Source: Eubacterium sp.
Lineage (GTDB): Bacteria; Bacillota; Clostridia; Lachnospirales; Lachnospiraceae
Reading direction: 5' to 3'
Assembly: GCA_017433825.1 (NCBI GenBank)
Contig: JAFRGL010000013.1
Coordinates: 124,001-188,000 of the forward strand
DNA: 64,000 nucleotides
In this document: positions 8,226-16,730 of the stretch, one piece after another
How the letters are laid out: each line of letters starts with the position of its first letter
Numbering within the stretch: position 1 is the stretch's first letter
Notes under the pieces: model-generated
Told to the model about the DNA's origin: nothing
Database searches by the model: none
What the model saw: only the letters and a program-made list of their open reading frames with translations
Program-made: the position numbers and the translations under genes

Positions 8226-9245
8226 TTATCCCTCTTCGGGTTCCGAAGCAAAGGCACGGCTGATGATGCCGCCGATGTCGCTCTTTATGAAAGCCGCGCA
8301 CTGCAGCACCGCATTTTTAAAGATCTCCGCCGTGGCATTGCCATGGCATTTCACCACCAGGCCCCGCAGGCCCAGAAGCGGCGCGCCGCCGTACTGGTTC
8401 ACGTCGTAGGCTTTGATGGTTTCCTTTAAGGCCGGTTTGATGAGCAGTCCGCCGATCTTGCTGCGGGTGCTGGTCATCAGGCCTTCTTTTATCACCTTCA
8501 GGAAGGTTTTCACCGTGCCCTCGTACATCTTCAGGATGACGTTTCCGGTGAAGGCTTCACAGACAATGACGTCCGCGCCGCCGGCGGGAATGTCCCGCAC
8601 CTCCAGATTTCCGATGAAATTGATGTCTTCCCTTTCGGAAAGCAGGGCGTAGGTTTCCTTCGTCAGGGCATTGCCCTTGTCCGGCTCCACGCCGATATTT
8701 GCCAGGGCAACCCTGGGGCTGTCCACATTCATGACATGCTTCATATAGGCGCTGCCCATCACGGCAAACTGCACAAGGTGCTCAGGCCTTGCATCCACAT
8801 TTGCCCCGGAGTCCACCAGAAGGCAGCAGCCCTCCGCATTCGGGATAATGGTTGCAAGCGGGGCCCTTGCCACGCCCCTGGCCTTGCGGGCGATCACCTG
8901 GCCGCCCACCAGCACCGATCCGGTATTGCCGGCGGATATGAAAGCATCCGCTTCCCCTTTCCGGACCAGCTGCAGGCCCACCACCAGGGAAGAATCCTTC
9001 TTCTTCTGGATGGAAGCCACCGGCGCTTCACCTGTGACGATAACCTCCCGGGCATCCACGATTGACAGCCGGTCTTCCGGATAATCCATGCCCGAAAGCT
9101 GTTCACGTATCAGTTCTTCCTTCCCTGTCAGGATCACGGAAAGCTTCGGTTCGGCCTTTAAGGCCAGCACCGCGCCTTTTACCGGTTCGGCAGGGGCATT
9201 GTCGCCGCCGAAGGCGTCCACGACAACTCTGAAGTTCTCGCTCAT
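8226..9245 (-). CDS. plsX: Phosphate acyltransferase PlsX
   Basis: The 339-residue enzyme makes acyl-phosphate from acyl-ACP for phospholipid synthesis. Its start VVVDAFGGDNAP and the later GNTGSVLVGG and DSGANVDARPEHLVQFA blocks are characteristic of PlsX. The ATG at 9243-9245 was chosen over an upstream ATG because AGGAG precedes it and homologues begin here. That ribosome site lies inside the end of the lipoprotein gene, whose stop is one base upstream of the plsX ATG, so the two are translationally linked. The usual partner acpP does not follow. Confidence 0.95.
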   Translation of the reverse strand: MSENFRVVVDAFGGDNAPAEPVKGAVLALKAEPKLSVILTGKEELIREQLSGMDYPEDRLSIVDAREVIVTGEAPVASIQKKKDSSLVVGLQLVRKGEADAFISAGNTGSVLVGGQVIARKARGVARAPLATIIPNAEGCCLLVDSGANVDARPEHLVQFAVMGSAYMKHVMNVDSPRVALANIGVEPDKGNALTKETYALLSEREDINFIGNLEVRDIPAGGADVIVCEAFTGNVILKMYEGTVKTFLKVIKEGLMTSTRSKIGGLLIKPALKETIKAYDVNQYGGAPLLGLRGLVVKCHGNATAEIFKNAVLQCAAFIKSDIGGIISRAFASEPEEG

Positions 9246-9246
9246 G

Positions 9247-10083
9247 TTACTCCTGTCCTTCCCCGCCTTCTCCTTCGGGCGTTTCACCGCCGCCTTCTTC
9301 CGGCACGCCTTCCTCTGCAGGCACTTCTTCAGTCACTTCCGGTTCCGGATAAACGATCATCGCGCCGTTTTCATCGGTCTCGTAGCCGTCGGGGGTAATG
9401 ATGTTGCGCTGGAGGATGGCTGTCTGCTCATCGAAATAGTACAGCTTTCCTTCATACTCCAGCCAGCCGGTGGAGGTGTAGCCCACATCGGTGAAATGAT
9501 AGGTGTTGCCGTCGATATCCATCCACAGCAGCGTAGGATAGCTGCCGTCCTCGGACAGATAGCGGACGCCGCCGAATTCATCCATGGTAAATACGCCCCT
9601 CTGGCGCACCTCAACCTCCCGCACGCCGCTGGTGGCGCTGTTGTAGGTTTTGCCATGGCTGTTGGTGGCGACTACGAAATAAAATACATCCGATATTTCG
9701 GAGGTGTCTGCAACATAAAGCGCGTTCGTCGCATCAGGAATGATGGTGCCGCCGGAATTGGAATTGACATTGTTTCTGTACCACTGGTACTGCAGTTCGC
9801 CTTCTGGGTCGTCAATAAGCGCGGTGCCGTCGATAACAACCGTATCTCCTGCGGGAACGATGACGGAGCCGGAGATGTCCTTCACGAAAACAGGAGCCGC
9901 CAGCGCGGTATCCGCCTCCAGCACGTCATCCTGGGTTCTTTTGTTCGCCTCATCCTCTGTCTGGGTGGCTTTTTTCGTGCCGCTGACCAGCCTGTCAAAC
10001 AAATCCGTTATCGAGCATGCGGAGAATGTCAGGGTCATTGCCGCACAGAGAGCGATGCAGACCGCTGTTTTTATTTTCTTCAT
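9247..10083 (-). CDS. Secreted lipoprotein with Ig-like and cell-wall-binding-repeat-like segments
   Basis: The 278-residue protein begins with a lipoprotein signal peptide (lipobox LTFSAC, Cys 23). A linker is followed by a sandwich-like segment (about 63-160, with the Ig-like pattern LQYQWYRNN). The next part resembles choline/cell-wall-binding repeats (GWLEYEGKLYYFDE and GYETDENGAMI). The C-terminal 40 residues are rich in Glu, Gly and Pro. It is probably anchored to the outer face of the membrane; the exact role is unknown. It is the first gene after a strong leftward promoter, ahead of plsX. I know of no standard link between it and lipid synthesis, so its place in this operon looks like a lineage-specific insertion. 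Confidence 0.75.
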   Translation of the reverse strand: MKKIKTAVCIALCAAMTLTFSACSITDLFDRLVSGTKKATQTEDEANKRTQDDVLEADTALAAPVFVKDISGSVIVPAGDTVVIDGTALIDDPEGELQYQWYRNNVNSNSGGTIIPDATNALYVADTSEISDVFYFVVATNSHGKTYNSATSGVREVEVRQRGVFTMDEFGGVRYLSEDGSYPTLLWMDIDGNTYHFTDVGYTSTGWLEYEGKLYYFDEQTAILQRNIITPDGYETDENGAMIVYPEPEVTEEVPAEEGVPEEGGGETPEGEGGEGQE

Positions 10084-10127
10084 ATATAAACCTCTTTTCT
10101 CTAGCGAAAGCTGTCATAAACTGCGTT

Positions 10128-10157
10128 ATTATACCACGCTGCCTGTTGTGCTGTCAA
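10128..10157 (-). promoter_or_regulatory. Strong promoter for the lipoprotein-plsX-rnc-smc-ftsY operon
   Basis: On the minus strand TTGACA and TATAAT are consensus hexamers separated by 18 bases, about 45 bases from the lipoprotein start codon. No other strong promoter is evident before ftsY, so this may drive the whole block. Confidence 0.8.
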
Positions 10158-10174
10158 ATTTTGGGTGAATTTGC

Positions 10175-10204
10175 TTGATTTAACGGCTGTTATTCTGTTA
10201 TAAT
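10175..10204 (+). promoter_or_regulatory. Promoter of the cytidylate-kinase-like gene
   Basis: TTGATT and TATAAT are 18 bases apart. The promoter stands back to back with the leftward operon promoter, with only 17 bases between the two -35 boxes. Confidence 0.7.
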
Positions 10205-10242
10205 ACACCCGAAATCAGGATGTTAATCCAAGGAGGAAGACC

Positions 10243-10872
10243 ATGAATACCATTATTACCATCGGAAGACAGTTCGGCAGCGGCGGACACGACATCGGCG
10301 TTATGCTTTCAAAAGAACTCAATATCCCTCTCTATGACAAGGAACTGCTGGAACAGGCTGCCAAGGAAAGCGGCATGGCCAAGGAAATCATCGAACACCA
10401 GGATGAAAGCAAATCCGGAAGCTTTCTGTTCTCCCTGGTAATGGATTCGTATTCTACCGGCAACAACAGCGGTACCTTCATTCATGAGATGCCCTTAAGC
10501 CAGAAAGTATTTCTGGCGCAGTTCGATGCCATCCAGAATCTGGCCGAACAGGGCCCCTGCATTTTCGTGGGACGCTGCGCTGACTATGTGCTGGACAGAG
10601 ACCCGAGGCTCTTAAGCGTTTTCATCCATGCGGAAGAAGAATTCCGTGCCGGACGTATTGCCGCAGCCTACGACCTTTCCATCGGCAAGGCCAAAGAGCG
10701 CATGATCAAGCTGGACAAAGGCCGTCAGAGCTACTACAACTACAACACCAACAAGAGATGGGGTGCCTGCGAAAGCTATGACCTCACCATCAATACCGCA
10801 AGAGTAGGCATTAAGGGTGCTGTGGAAATCATCAAGAATGCAATTCTGGCAAAGGAGAACTTCCAGGCGTAA
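10243..10872 (+). CDS. Cytidylate kinase-like P-loop protein
   Basis: The 209-residue protein begins ITIGRQFGSGGHDIG, the P-loop form of the cytidylate-kinase-like family (PF13189 type), and later has GPCIFVGRCADYVL and an R-x-x-x-x-R-x-x-x-Y helix (about 150-180). Family members probably phosphorylate a nucleoside or act as small-molecule kinases, but the substrate is not established. It differs from true Cmk, which is longer and has an NMP-binding insert. The ATG at 10243 follows AAGGAGG. It has its own promoter and terminator, so it is monocistronic. Confidence 0.82.
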   Translation: MNTIITIGRQFGSGGHDIGVMLSKELNIPLYDKELLEQAAKESGMAKEIIEHQDESKSGSFLFSLVMDSYSTGNNSGTFIHEMPLSQKVFLAQFDAIQNLAEQGPCIFVGRCADYVLDRDPRLLSVFIHAEEEFRAGRIAAAYDLSIGKAKERMIKLDKGRQSYYNYNTNKRWGACESYDLTINTARVGIKGAVEIIKNAILAKENFQA

Positions 10873-10908
10873 AACCGCCGGGAATCCGACAGAAGATATA
10901 TATGAAGA

Positions 10909-10939
10909 AAATAAGGTCCGCTTCGCGCGGGCCTTATTT
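10909..10939 (+). terminator. Terminator of the cytidylate-kinase-like gene
   Basis: A 13-bp stem (10909-10921 with 10927-10939, one G-T pair) ends in a short T-rich stretch, 36 bases after the stop codon. Confidence 0.75.
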
Positions 10940-10948
10940 GTATACTGG

Positions 10949-10976
10949 TGCACTTTTCTAATCTCTGAAAAGTGCA
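10949..10976. repeat. Inverted repeat in the leader region of the OFA-type carrier gene
   Basis: TGCACTTTTC and GAAAAGTGCA are perfect 10-base inverted arms with an 8-base spacer. No T run follows, so it may be an operator or an RNA hairpin. The rest of the 303-bp gap (10873-11175) is AT-rich and holds the terminator before this repeat and the ribosome site AAAGGAG near 11160; I see nothing else clear. Confidence 0.5.
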
Positions 10977-11175
10977 TAAATTACATAATAATCCAATATT
11001 TGGCATTTGTCCGGTTTTTCGTGTGCAGAAATGTCCGTTATTGCACAATCAAGCCGGTTATTTTTGTTTTTTCGTACAACCTGAGCATCTTGAAATCCCC
11101 CCGAACAGTTTTTATACTTTTATCATCCGATAACACAGCAGAAAATGCTCTACAGATAATAAAGGAGATTTCACC

Positions 11176-12480
11176 ATGAACAAAACCGGAAACCGTATGA
11201 TTTACGCCGCTGCAGGTGTCGCTGTCATGCTGTTTGCAGGAATCGTATACGGCTGGAGCGTGCTTTCCACTCCCATCGCCGCGGAATTTTCGTCCTGGAC
11301 CAGGGCGCAGCTTTCCCTGATTTTCACCGTCACCATGTGCGGTTTCTGTCTGGGGTGCAGCCTGGGCGGCATGCTGGCACGGAAAATATCCGGCCGCAGC
11401 CTGCTGTTCCTTTCTGCCGTCATGTTCCTGGCCGGTTTCCTTTTCTCGGCCTCCGTTACCACCTTTATACAGATGCTGCTGGCTTTCGGCATCATCCTGG
11501 GCACAGCTTCCGGCATCTCCTATAATGCCGTTATCGGCACTGTCAGCAAATGGTTCCCGGACAAAAGCGGCTTTATCTCCGGCGTCCTTCTGATGGGCTT
11601 CGGCATCGGCAACTTCATCATCGGCAAGGTTTATACAGCCTTGACACCGGCTGTTACCGGCGCCTGGAGAGGCTCTTTCCGCATCCTGGGCATTATCGTG
11701 GCTGTGGTATTCGCCGTCTGTGCGCTTTTCATTATCAGCCCGCCCGCGGATTTCGCGCCGGCTTCCGCCAGAAAGAAAGTGCAGATTACCTTCCATTTCC
11801 GGCTGCACGTGGGTCCGGACAAGATCATCAAAACCCCCTGCTTCTGGTCCGTGTATTTCTGGTCCGTATTCGTAAGCGCCGCCGGCCTTATCCTGGTATC
11901 CCAGGGAAGCGGCATCGCAAGGGAGGCCGTAAGCGGCATTTCCTCCGGCTCGGTTGCCACCCTGGTGGGCATGATTTCCGTCTTCAACGGCATCGGCCGC
12001 GTATTTGCCGGCATTGTCTATGACAAATTCGGCCACCACAAGTTCAATATGATGTTCGTGGTGCTGGGCTTCATTCTTTCCGCTGTGCTGAACTTAGGCG
12101 CCATTGCCTCCGGATCCAACATCCTGCTGACCGCCGGTTTCCTCATCGGCGGACTGGCCTACGGCTTCGTTACGCCCACCATTTCAGCCGTAATCCGGGC
12201 GTTTTACGGCGGCGAATATTATTCCCTGAATCTTTCGGTCATCAACACCAATCTTCTGATTGCTTCTTTTGCCAGCACCATCGCCGGCATGCTGTATGAC
12301 CGTACCGGAAGCTTCGCCAGCTGCATCCTGCTCATCGTCGCCTGTGCCGGCGCCGGCGCGGTCTGCTATTTCATCAAGCGGGCCATCATGCTCAAGGACG
12401 CCACGCTCTACGAAGAAACCATTACAGAAGACGAACTCCTGGCAATTGCCAGGAGCCATGGTGCGAAAGCTTTCCAGTAA
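11176..12480 (+). CDS. Major facilitator carrier of the oxalate:formate antiporter (OFA) type
   Basis: The 434-residue protein has 12 predicted membrane helices and the OFA-family opening GIVYGWSVLSTPIAAEF, followed by CGFCLGCSLGG and the cytoplasmic KWFPDKSGFISG loop. Family members exchange carboxylates such as oxalate/formate, lactate or pyruvate across the membrane; the substrate here cannot be fixed. The ATG follows AAAGGAG at a normal distance. It ends 3 bp before the convergent PrsW gene, with no terminator visible between them. Confidence 0.85.
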   Translation: MNKTGNRMIYAAAGVAVMLFAGIVYGWSVLSTPIAAEFSSWTRAQLSLIFTVTMCGFCLGCSLGGMLARKISGRSLLFLSAVMFLAGFLFSASVTTFIQMLLAFGIILGTASGISYNAVIGTVSKWFPDKSGFISGVLLMGFGIGNFIIGKVYTALTPAVTGAWRGSFRILGIIVAVVFAVCALFIISPPADFAPASARKKVQITFHFRLHVGPDKIIKTPCFWSVYFWSVFVSAAGLILVSQGSGIAREAVSGISSGSVATLVGMISVFNGIGRVFAGIVYDKFGHHKFNMMFVVLGFILSAVLNLGAIASGSNILLTAGFLIGGLAYGFVTPTISAVIRAFYGGEYYSLNLSVINTNLLIASFASTIAGMLYDRTGSFASCILLIVACAGAGAVCYFIKRAIMLKDATLYEETITEDELLAIARSHGAKAFQ

Positions 12481-12483
12481 AGC

Positions 12484-13557
12484 CTACCGCGAGTTATTGA
12501 ATTTATTGTAACCGACATTATCAAAATCGTGATAATTCTCATTCTCCATCCGGCCGTCATAACCGTTATCTGCGTAACTGTTATGGGGGCCGGAATTGTT
12601 ATCTCCGGAATTACTGCTGCCATAATTACCGCTGTTTCTGTAGCTGCTGCCGGTGTAATTACTGTTATTTCCGTAATTACTGCTTCCGTAGCTGTTGCCG
12701 CTGTAATTACCGGTATTTCCGTAATTGCTGCTTCCGTAGCCGCTGTTACCGTAATTACCGCTGCTGTAGCCGCCGTTTCCGTAATTACCGCCGTAACTGT
12801 TACCCCCGTAACCGCCTCCGCCATATCCCCCGCCGTTGTACCAGGCGCGGTAGGAATTGAAGGGAATATCCGTATCGGAGTCCTTCCGCACCCTGCGGAA
12901 CGCCAGGATGTCCATGACGACGATAAACGCCAGAAACAGTATGCCGGACGCCGGATGGTTGATGGAAGCCAGGGTATCGTACAGGCCGTGGATGCACACC
13001 GGAACGAAATAGCTCAGCAGAAGATTGCGGCTTCTGCCGGCTGTGTCGCCCCTGGTTTCGCAGTATTTCGCCTCTCCGTAGAAATGGCCCATGAAAATGG
13101 CAAAGGTCAGGTGTCCGGGCAGCGCGGTGACAGCCCTGATAAAGCCTGTCGCGAGGCCGTACTGGAATACGTAAATAATATTTTCGATGATGGCAAAGCC
13201 CATTCCGGTAAATACGGCATAAATGATGGCGTCAAACCGGAAATTGAAATCCTGGTTCTTCCAGGTGGCCAGCTTAAGCACCACAAATTTCCCGAGCTCC
13301 TCCGAACAGCCCACCACGATGAAATAATAGACAATCAGATAGACCAGGTTCACCTGATAAAACACGTGGGTCACGATCAGGGTGCCGATAAGCTCCAGAA
13401 TCATGGCCGAGATAACCGTCAGCGCACCTAAAATGAAGAGCTTTGCCAGAAGCTTCGGCGGCTCTTTTTCTATCTTATCCTGCCGGTAAACCAGAACCAG
13501 CAGTATAACGCCGGGGACTACAGCCAGAAGCAGCATCAAACGTAAAGTCCAGAACAT
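12484..13557 (-). CDS. PrsW-like intramembrane metalloprotease with a Gly/Asn/Ser/Tyr-rich tail
   Basis: Residues 1-225 form the multi-helix PrsW/glutamic-protease core: CSEELGK (Glu 86-87), GFAIIEN (120-126), PGHLTFAIFMGHF with His 149, and HGLYD with His 190. These are the metal-site motifs of proteases that cleave membrane anti-sigma factors. From about residue 241 to 357 the protein is a low-complexity tail of short GSSNYGN-like and YGG repeats, rich in Gly, Asn, Ser and Tyr and nearly free of hydrophobic residues apart from tyrosine. Such a tail is not part of the normal family. The tail is probably cytoplasmic or extracytoplasmic depending on topology; its role is unknown. The start at 13557 has AAGGAG upstream. 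No anti-sigma factor gene is adjacent. Confidence 0.82.
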   Translation of the reverse strand: MFWTLRLMLLLAVVPGVILLVLVYRQDKIEKEPPKLLAKLFILGALTVISAMILELIGTLIVTHVFYQVNLVYLIVYYFIVVGCSEELGKFVVLKLATWKNQDFNFRFDAIIYAVFTGMGFAIIENIIYVFQYGLATGFIRAVTALPGHLTFAIFMGHFYGEAKYCETRGDTAGRSRNLLLSYFVPVCIHGLYDTLASINHPASGILFLAFIVVMDILAFRRVRKDSDTDIPFNSYRAWYNGGGYGGGGYGGNSYGGNYGNGGYSSGNYGNSGYGSSNYGNTGNYSGNSYGSSNYGNNSNYTGSSYRNSGNYGSSNSGDNNSGPHNSYADNGYDGRMENENYHDFDNVGYNKFNNSR

Positions 13558-13582
13558 CTGTAATTCTCCTTATGAAAAAAAC

Positions 13583-13613
13583 AAAAAACGGCCCGGCTTT
13601 CCAGCCAAACCGT
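13583..13613 (-). terminator. Terminator after rpmF
   Basis: On the minus strand ACGG/CCGT and GGCT/AGCC form a hairpin with a small internal loop, followed by a run of six T residues. Confidence 0.65.
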
Positions 13614-13635
13614 CCTTTGTATCACGAAAACAAAA

Positions 13636-13818
13636 TCAATCCTTAACTTCGATAATCTGTTTCCTGTTGTAGGTGCCGCAGGCCTTGCAGACTCTGTGGG
13701 GCATTACAGGAGCGCCGCATTTGGGGCATTTTCCCATGTTGGGAACGGACATCTTCCAGTTGGCCCTTCTCTGATCTCTGTGACCCTTGGATGATTTATT
13801 CTTCGGACAAATGGACAT
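13636..13818 (-). CDS. rpmF: 50S ribosomal protein L32
   Basis: The 60-residue basic protein begins MSICPKNKSSKGHRDQRRA, the usual L32 N-terminus, and has the zinc-binding pair CPKCG and CKACG near residues 34 and 46. It is a structural protein of the large ribosomal subunit. It follows the DUF177 gene by 3 bp, the standard bacterial pairing, and the two share one strong promoter. Confidence 0.97.
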   Translation of the reverse strand: MSICPKNKSSKGHRDQRRANWKMSVPNMGKCPKCGAPVMPHRVCKACGTYNRKQIIEVKD

Positions 13819-13821
13819 GGC

Positions 13822-14352
13822 TTATACCTCCTCATCTCTCTTGTTGAAAATGTCTAATATCGCAGCCATTCGCGGATCATAGGCCTCTTCCTTGCAGTCA
13901 CAGGTTGTGACGTTCAGGTTGGCTCCGCAGTGACTGCACAAACCTTTGCAGTCCTCTTTACATAATACTCGAATCGGCCAGTCGGTTAAGATACCGCATG
14001 TGAGCAGGATATCAGGATCAAACTTCGTGCCCGTGACGTAGTCCACGGGCTCTTCCAGCCTGAGGCGCTCCTCGTCGGAAAGCTTCAAATCCGCTTCCCT
14101 GTCCAGTTTCAGCGGGATATCCACTTCCACCGGTTCCAGACATCTGGCGCAGGGAATCACCGCGGTGAATGTTCCTTCCAGCGTCAGTTCCAGCACTTTC
14201 GCGCCGGTGTTGACAACGGTGATATCCACCGGGCCTTTTGCGGTTACCGGGAAGCTTTCCCCGGACACCGAAACTGTGCTGAAGAGGGGTTCCCAGCTGT
14301 ATTGGCCGCTGCGGCCGTCGGATTCCAAAAGTCCTGATAATTCAATACTCAT
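13822..14352 (-). CDS. DUF177 (YceD-type) protein
   Basis: The 176-residue protein belongs to the DUF177/YceD family, which is nearly always encoded just before rpmF and has been linked to 23S rRNA metabolism. It has CARCLEPVEVD in the middle and a cysteine-rich C-terminal part (CKEDCKGLCSHCG) that probably binds zinc. The N-terminal half is beta-rich. It is transcribed from a near-consensus promoter and is followed directly by rpmF. Confidence 0.9.
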   Translation of the reverse strand: MSIELSGLLESDGRSGQYSWEPLFSTVSVSGESFPVTAKGPVDITVVNTGAKVLELTLEGTFTAVIPCARCLEPVEVDIPLKLDREADLKLSDEERLRLEEPVDYVTGTKFDPDILLTCGILTDWPIRVLCKEDCKGLCSHCGANLNVTTCDCKEEAYDPRMAAILDIFNKRDEEV

Positions 14353-14377
14353 GACAGACTCCTAACCATGCCCGATT

Positions 14378-14406
14378 AGTATACATGGGGCAAAAGTCTT
14401 TGTCAA
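14378..14406 (-). promoter_or_regulatory. Strong promoter of DUF177-rpmF
   Basis: On the minus strand TTGACA and TATACT are separated by 17 bases, 25 bases ahead of the DUF177 start codon. Confidence 0.85.
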
Positions 14407-14411
14407 GGAGA

Positions 14412-14504
14412 AAATCTTTCTGTTTATTATCTTTTTGATCGATATAAGCCTGTATGTAACATACAGGCTTATATCCGGCCGACTATTATTTAACAGAAAG
14501 ATTT
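14412..14504. repeat. Nested inverted repeats at the 3' end of ackA
   Basis: An inner perfect 15-bp stem (14442-14456 with 14460-14474, 3-base loop, ATATAAGCCTGTATG arms) is enclosed by an outer perfect 13-bp inverted repeat (14412-14424 with 14492-14504, AAATCTTTCTGTT arms). The right outer arm includes the ackA stop codon. No T run follows the inner stem on either strand, so it is not a classical intrinsic terminator. Confidence 0.7.
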
Positions 14505-15702
14505 ACTTCTTTAGCAGCGCTACGGTGTCGCGGCAGATGGCCAGTTCTTCGTTGGTCGGGATGACGCAAAGCTTTACGCGCGCGTCCGCCGGGGAAATGA
14601 GGCGGTTGCCGTCGGCTCTCTGGTTGTTTTTCTCCTTGTCAAGAATGATGCCGATGTTGTACAGGCGGCTTAAGATGTATTCACGGATTTCGGCGGAGTT
14701 TTCACCGATGCCTGCGGTAAAGGCGATGGCGTCCACACCGTTCAGGATGGCCATGTATTCGCCGATGAACTTCACTACTTCGTAGGCGAACTCTTCCAGA
14801 GCCAGGGCGGCGTAAGAGTTGCCCGCATCAGCAGCCTGGTCCAGGTCACGGAAATCGGAGGAAAGGCCTCTTGACAGACCGTAAACGCCAGACTTCTTGT
14901 TCAGGATATCCATAATTTCCTCGATGGAAAGGTCTTCCTTCTTATGAATGAACTCGATGATGGCCGGGTCGATATCGCCGGAACGGGTGCCCATGATCAG
15001 GCCGGCAAGGGGGGTAAGGCCCATGCTGGTGTCCACGCAGCGGCCGTTCTTGATGGCGGAAATGGAAGCGCCGTTGCCCAGATGGCAGACAATAATTTTG
15101 CTCTTGTTGTAATCCAGGCCGAGGAATTTGGCGCATTCCTGGGAAACATAGCTGTGGGATGTGCCGTGGAAGCCGTAACGGCGGATTTTATATTTCTCGT
15201 ACCAGTCGTAAGGAATGGCATACATGTAGGCGCGGGGCGGCATGGTCTGATGGAAAGCGGTATCGAAAACGCCGACCATGGGCACGCCGGGCATCAGCTC
15301 GCGGCATACGTTTACGCCGATAAGGTTCGCGGGGTTGTGCAGCGGCGCAAGGTCGGAGCACTCTTCCACGCCCTTGATAACCTCGTCGTCAATAATAACG
15401 GATTTTTTGAATTTCTCCCCGCCGTGCACCAGACGATGGCCGACGGCACCGATTTCGGACAGCTCTTTAATCGCACCGGTCTTTTCATTGGTCAGGGCAT
15501 CCAGCACGAAGCCGATGGCTTCCTTATGGGTGGGCATGGGCAGATTGGTGGTCTCCTTGTCCAGACCGGTTTTCTGATAAACCAGACGTCCGTCAATGCC
15601 GATTCTCTCGCAAAGGCCTTTGGCCAGCAGCTGCTCGGTATCGGAGTCGATCAGCTGGTATTTCAGGGAAGAACTTCCGCAGTTAATAACAAGAACTTTC
15701 AT
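14503..15702 (-). CDS. ackA: Acetate kinase
   Basis: The 399-residue enzyme converts acetyl phosphate and ADP to acetate and ATP. It begins MKVLVINCGSSSLKYQLID, the family signature, and later has FDTAFHQTMP, HLGNGASI and GLTPLAGLIMGTRSGDIDP. It works with Pta, encoded 26 bp upstream, as the main acetate-producing, ATP-yielding fermentation branch. The ribosome site AAAGGAG precedes the ATG. The length is normal. Confidence 0.98.
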   Translation of the reverse strand: MKVLVINCGSSSLKYQLIDSDTEQLLAKGLCERIGIDGRLVYQKTGLDKETTNLPMPTHKEAIGFVLDALTNEKTGAIKELSEIGAVGHRLVHGGEKFKKSVIIDDEVIKGVEECSDLAPLHNPANLIGVNVCRELMPGVPMVGVFDTAFHQTMPPRAYMYAIPYDWYEKYKIRRYGFHGTSHSYVSQECAKFLGLDYNKSKIIVCHLGNGASISAIKNGRCVDTSMGLTPLAGLIMGTRSGDIDPAIIEFIHKKEDLSIEEIMDILNKKSGVYGLSRGLSSDFRDLDQAADAGNSYAALALEEFAYEVVKFIGEYMAILNGVDAIAFTAGIGENSAEIREYILSRLYNIGIILDKEKNNQRADGNRLISPADARVKLCVIPTNEELAICRDTVALLKK

Positions 15703-15728
15703 TTTCTCTTACGTCTCCTTTGTCTTCA

Positions 15729-16730
15729 TTATTCAAATGCCAGCTGCGCCTGGACGGCAGTCATGGCTACCACACCTACGATATCATCCGCGTAACAGCC
15801 CCTGGAGAGGTCGTTTACCGGCATGGACAGTCCCTGCAGAAGCGGGCCGTATGCATTGGCCTTTGCCAGGCGCTGCACCAGCTTGTAGCCGATGTTCCCG
15901 GCTTCCAGGGAGGGGAATACCAGCGTATTGGCATGTCCGGCCACCGGGCTTCCCGGGGATTTCAGCTCGCCGACTTTGGGAACCAGCGCCGCGTCCAGCT
16001 GCAGCTCGCCGTCCAGCACCAGATCCGGGTACATGCTGTGGGCGATTTCCACAGCCTTCGCCACCTTGTCCACATCCGCGTGCTTCGCGCTGCCCTTTGT
16101 GGAATAGGAAAGCATGGCCACCTTCGCCTGCTCGCCGGTAAATTCCTCAAAGGAATCCGCGGACAGCAGTGCGATTTCCGCCAGCTTTTCGGAATCGATA
16201 TCCGGGTTTACCGCGCAGTCCGCAAATACGAAACGGCCGTGGCAGCCCAGTTCGCAGTCCGGCACTTCCATGATAAAGAAACCGGAAACGGAGCTGATGC
16301 CCGGTTTGGTTTTCAGAAGCTGCAGTGCCGGACGGATGGTATTGCCTGTGGAATGGCAGGCACCGGATACCACGCCGTCGATGTCGCCGCATTTGCACAT
16401 CAGGCAGGCATAGTACATATAGTCTTCCGTCATCTGCTGTTCCGCCTTCTCAGGCGTTACACCCTTCGCGCCGCGAAGCTCCACAAATTTGTCGATATAT
16501 TTCTGTCTGTTGGGATCAGTAAAAGGATTGACGATACGAACCTTGCTTAAATCATGTCCGGCACCGTATTTCTCAATATCTTCCGGTGTTCCGATAAGTA
16601 CAACATCAGCAAAGTCTTCTTCGACAATCCTTTGTGCGGCTTCGTAAATACGTTTGTCCATTGTCTCCGGCAAGGCAATGGTTTTCCTGTTCTGCCTCGC
16701 ACGGTCTTTGATTTCATCAATAATTCCCAT
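15729..16730 (-). CDS. pta: Phosphate acetyltransferase
   Basis: The 333-residue short-form Pta transfers acetyl from acetyl-CoA to phosphate. The N-terminus MGIIDEIKDRARQNRKTIALPE, the segment GVVSGACHSTGNTIRPALQ and the C-terminal GNIGYKLVQRLAKANAYGP are typical. The ATG at 16728-16730 was chosen because AGGAG lies upstream and homologues begin here; an upstream ATG at 16808 has no ribosome site. It is first in the pta-ackA pair and divergent from tmcAL. Confidence 0.97.
   Translation of the reverse strand: MGIIDEIKDRARQNRKTIALPETMDKRIYEAAQRIVEEDFADVVLIGTPEDIEKYGAGHDLSKVRIVNPFTDPNRQKYIDKFVELRGAKGVTPEKAEQQMTEDYMYYACLMCKCGDIDGVVSGACHSTGNTIRPALQLLKTKPGISSVSGFFIMEVPDCELGCHGRFVFADCAVNPDIDSEKLAEIALLSADSFEEFTGEQAKVAMLSYSTKGSAKHADVDKVAKAVEIAHSMYPDLVLDGELQLDAALVPKVGELKSPGSPVAGHANTLVFPSLEAGNIGYKLVQRLAKANAYGPLLQGLSMPVNDLSRGCYADDIVGVVAMTAVQAQLAFE

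Noticed and set aside
12529-13431. Valine/isoleucine/threonine-rich 300-codon frame opposite the PrsW gene
   Set aside because: Its low-complexity part is the antisense of the Gly/Asn/Ser/Tyr tail; the protease frame has conserved metal motifs and a ribosome site.
14442-14474. Classical intrinsic terminator of ackA
   Set aside because: The stem is perfect but neither strand has a T run after it; recorded instead as a nested inverted repeat.
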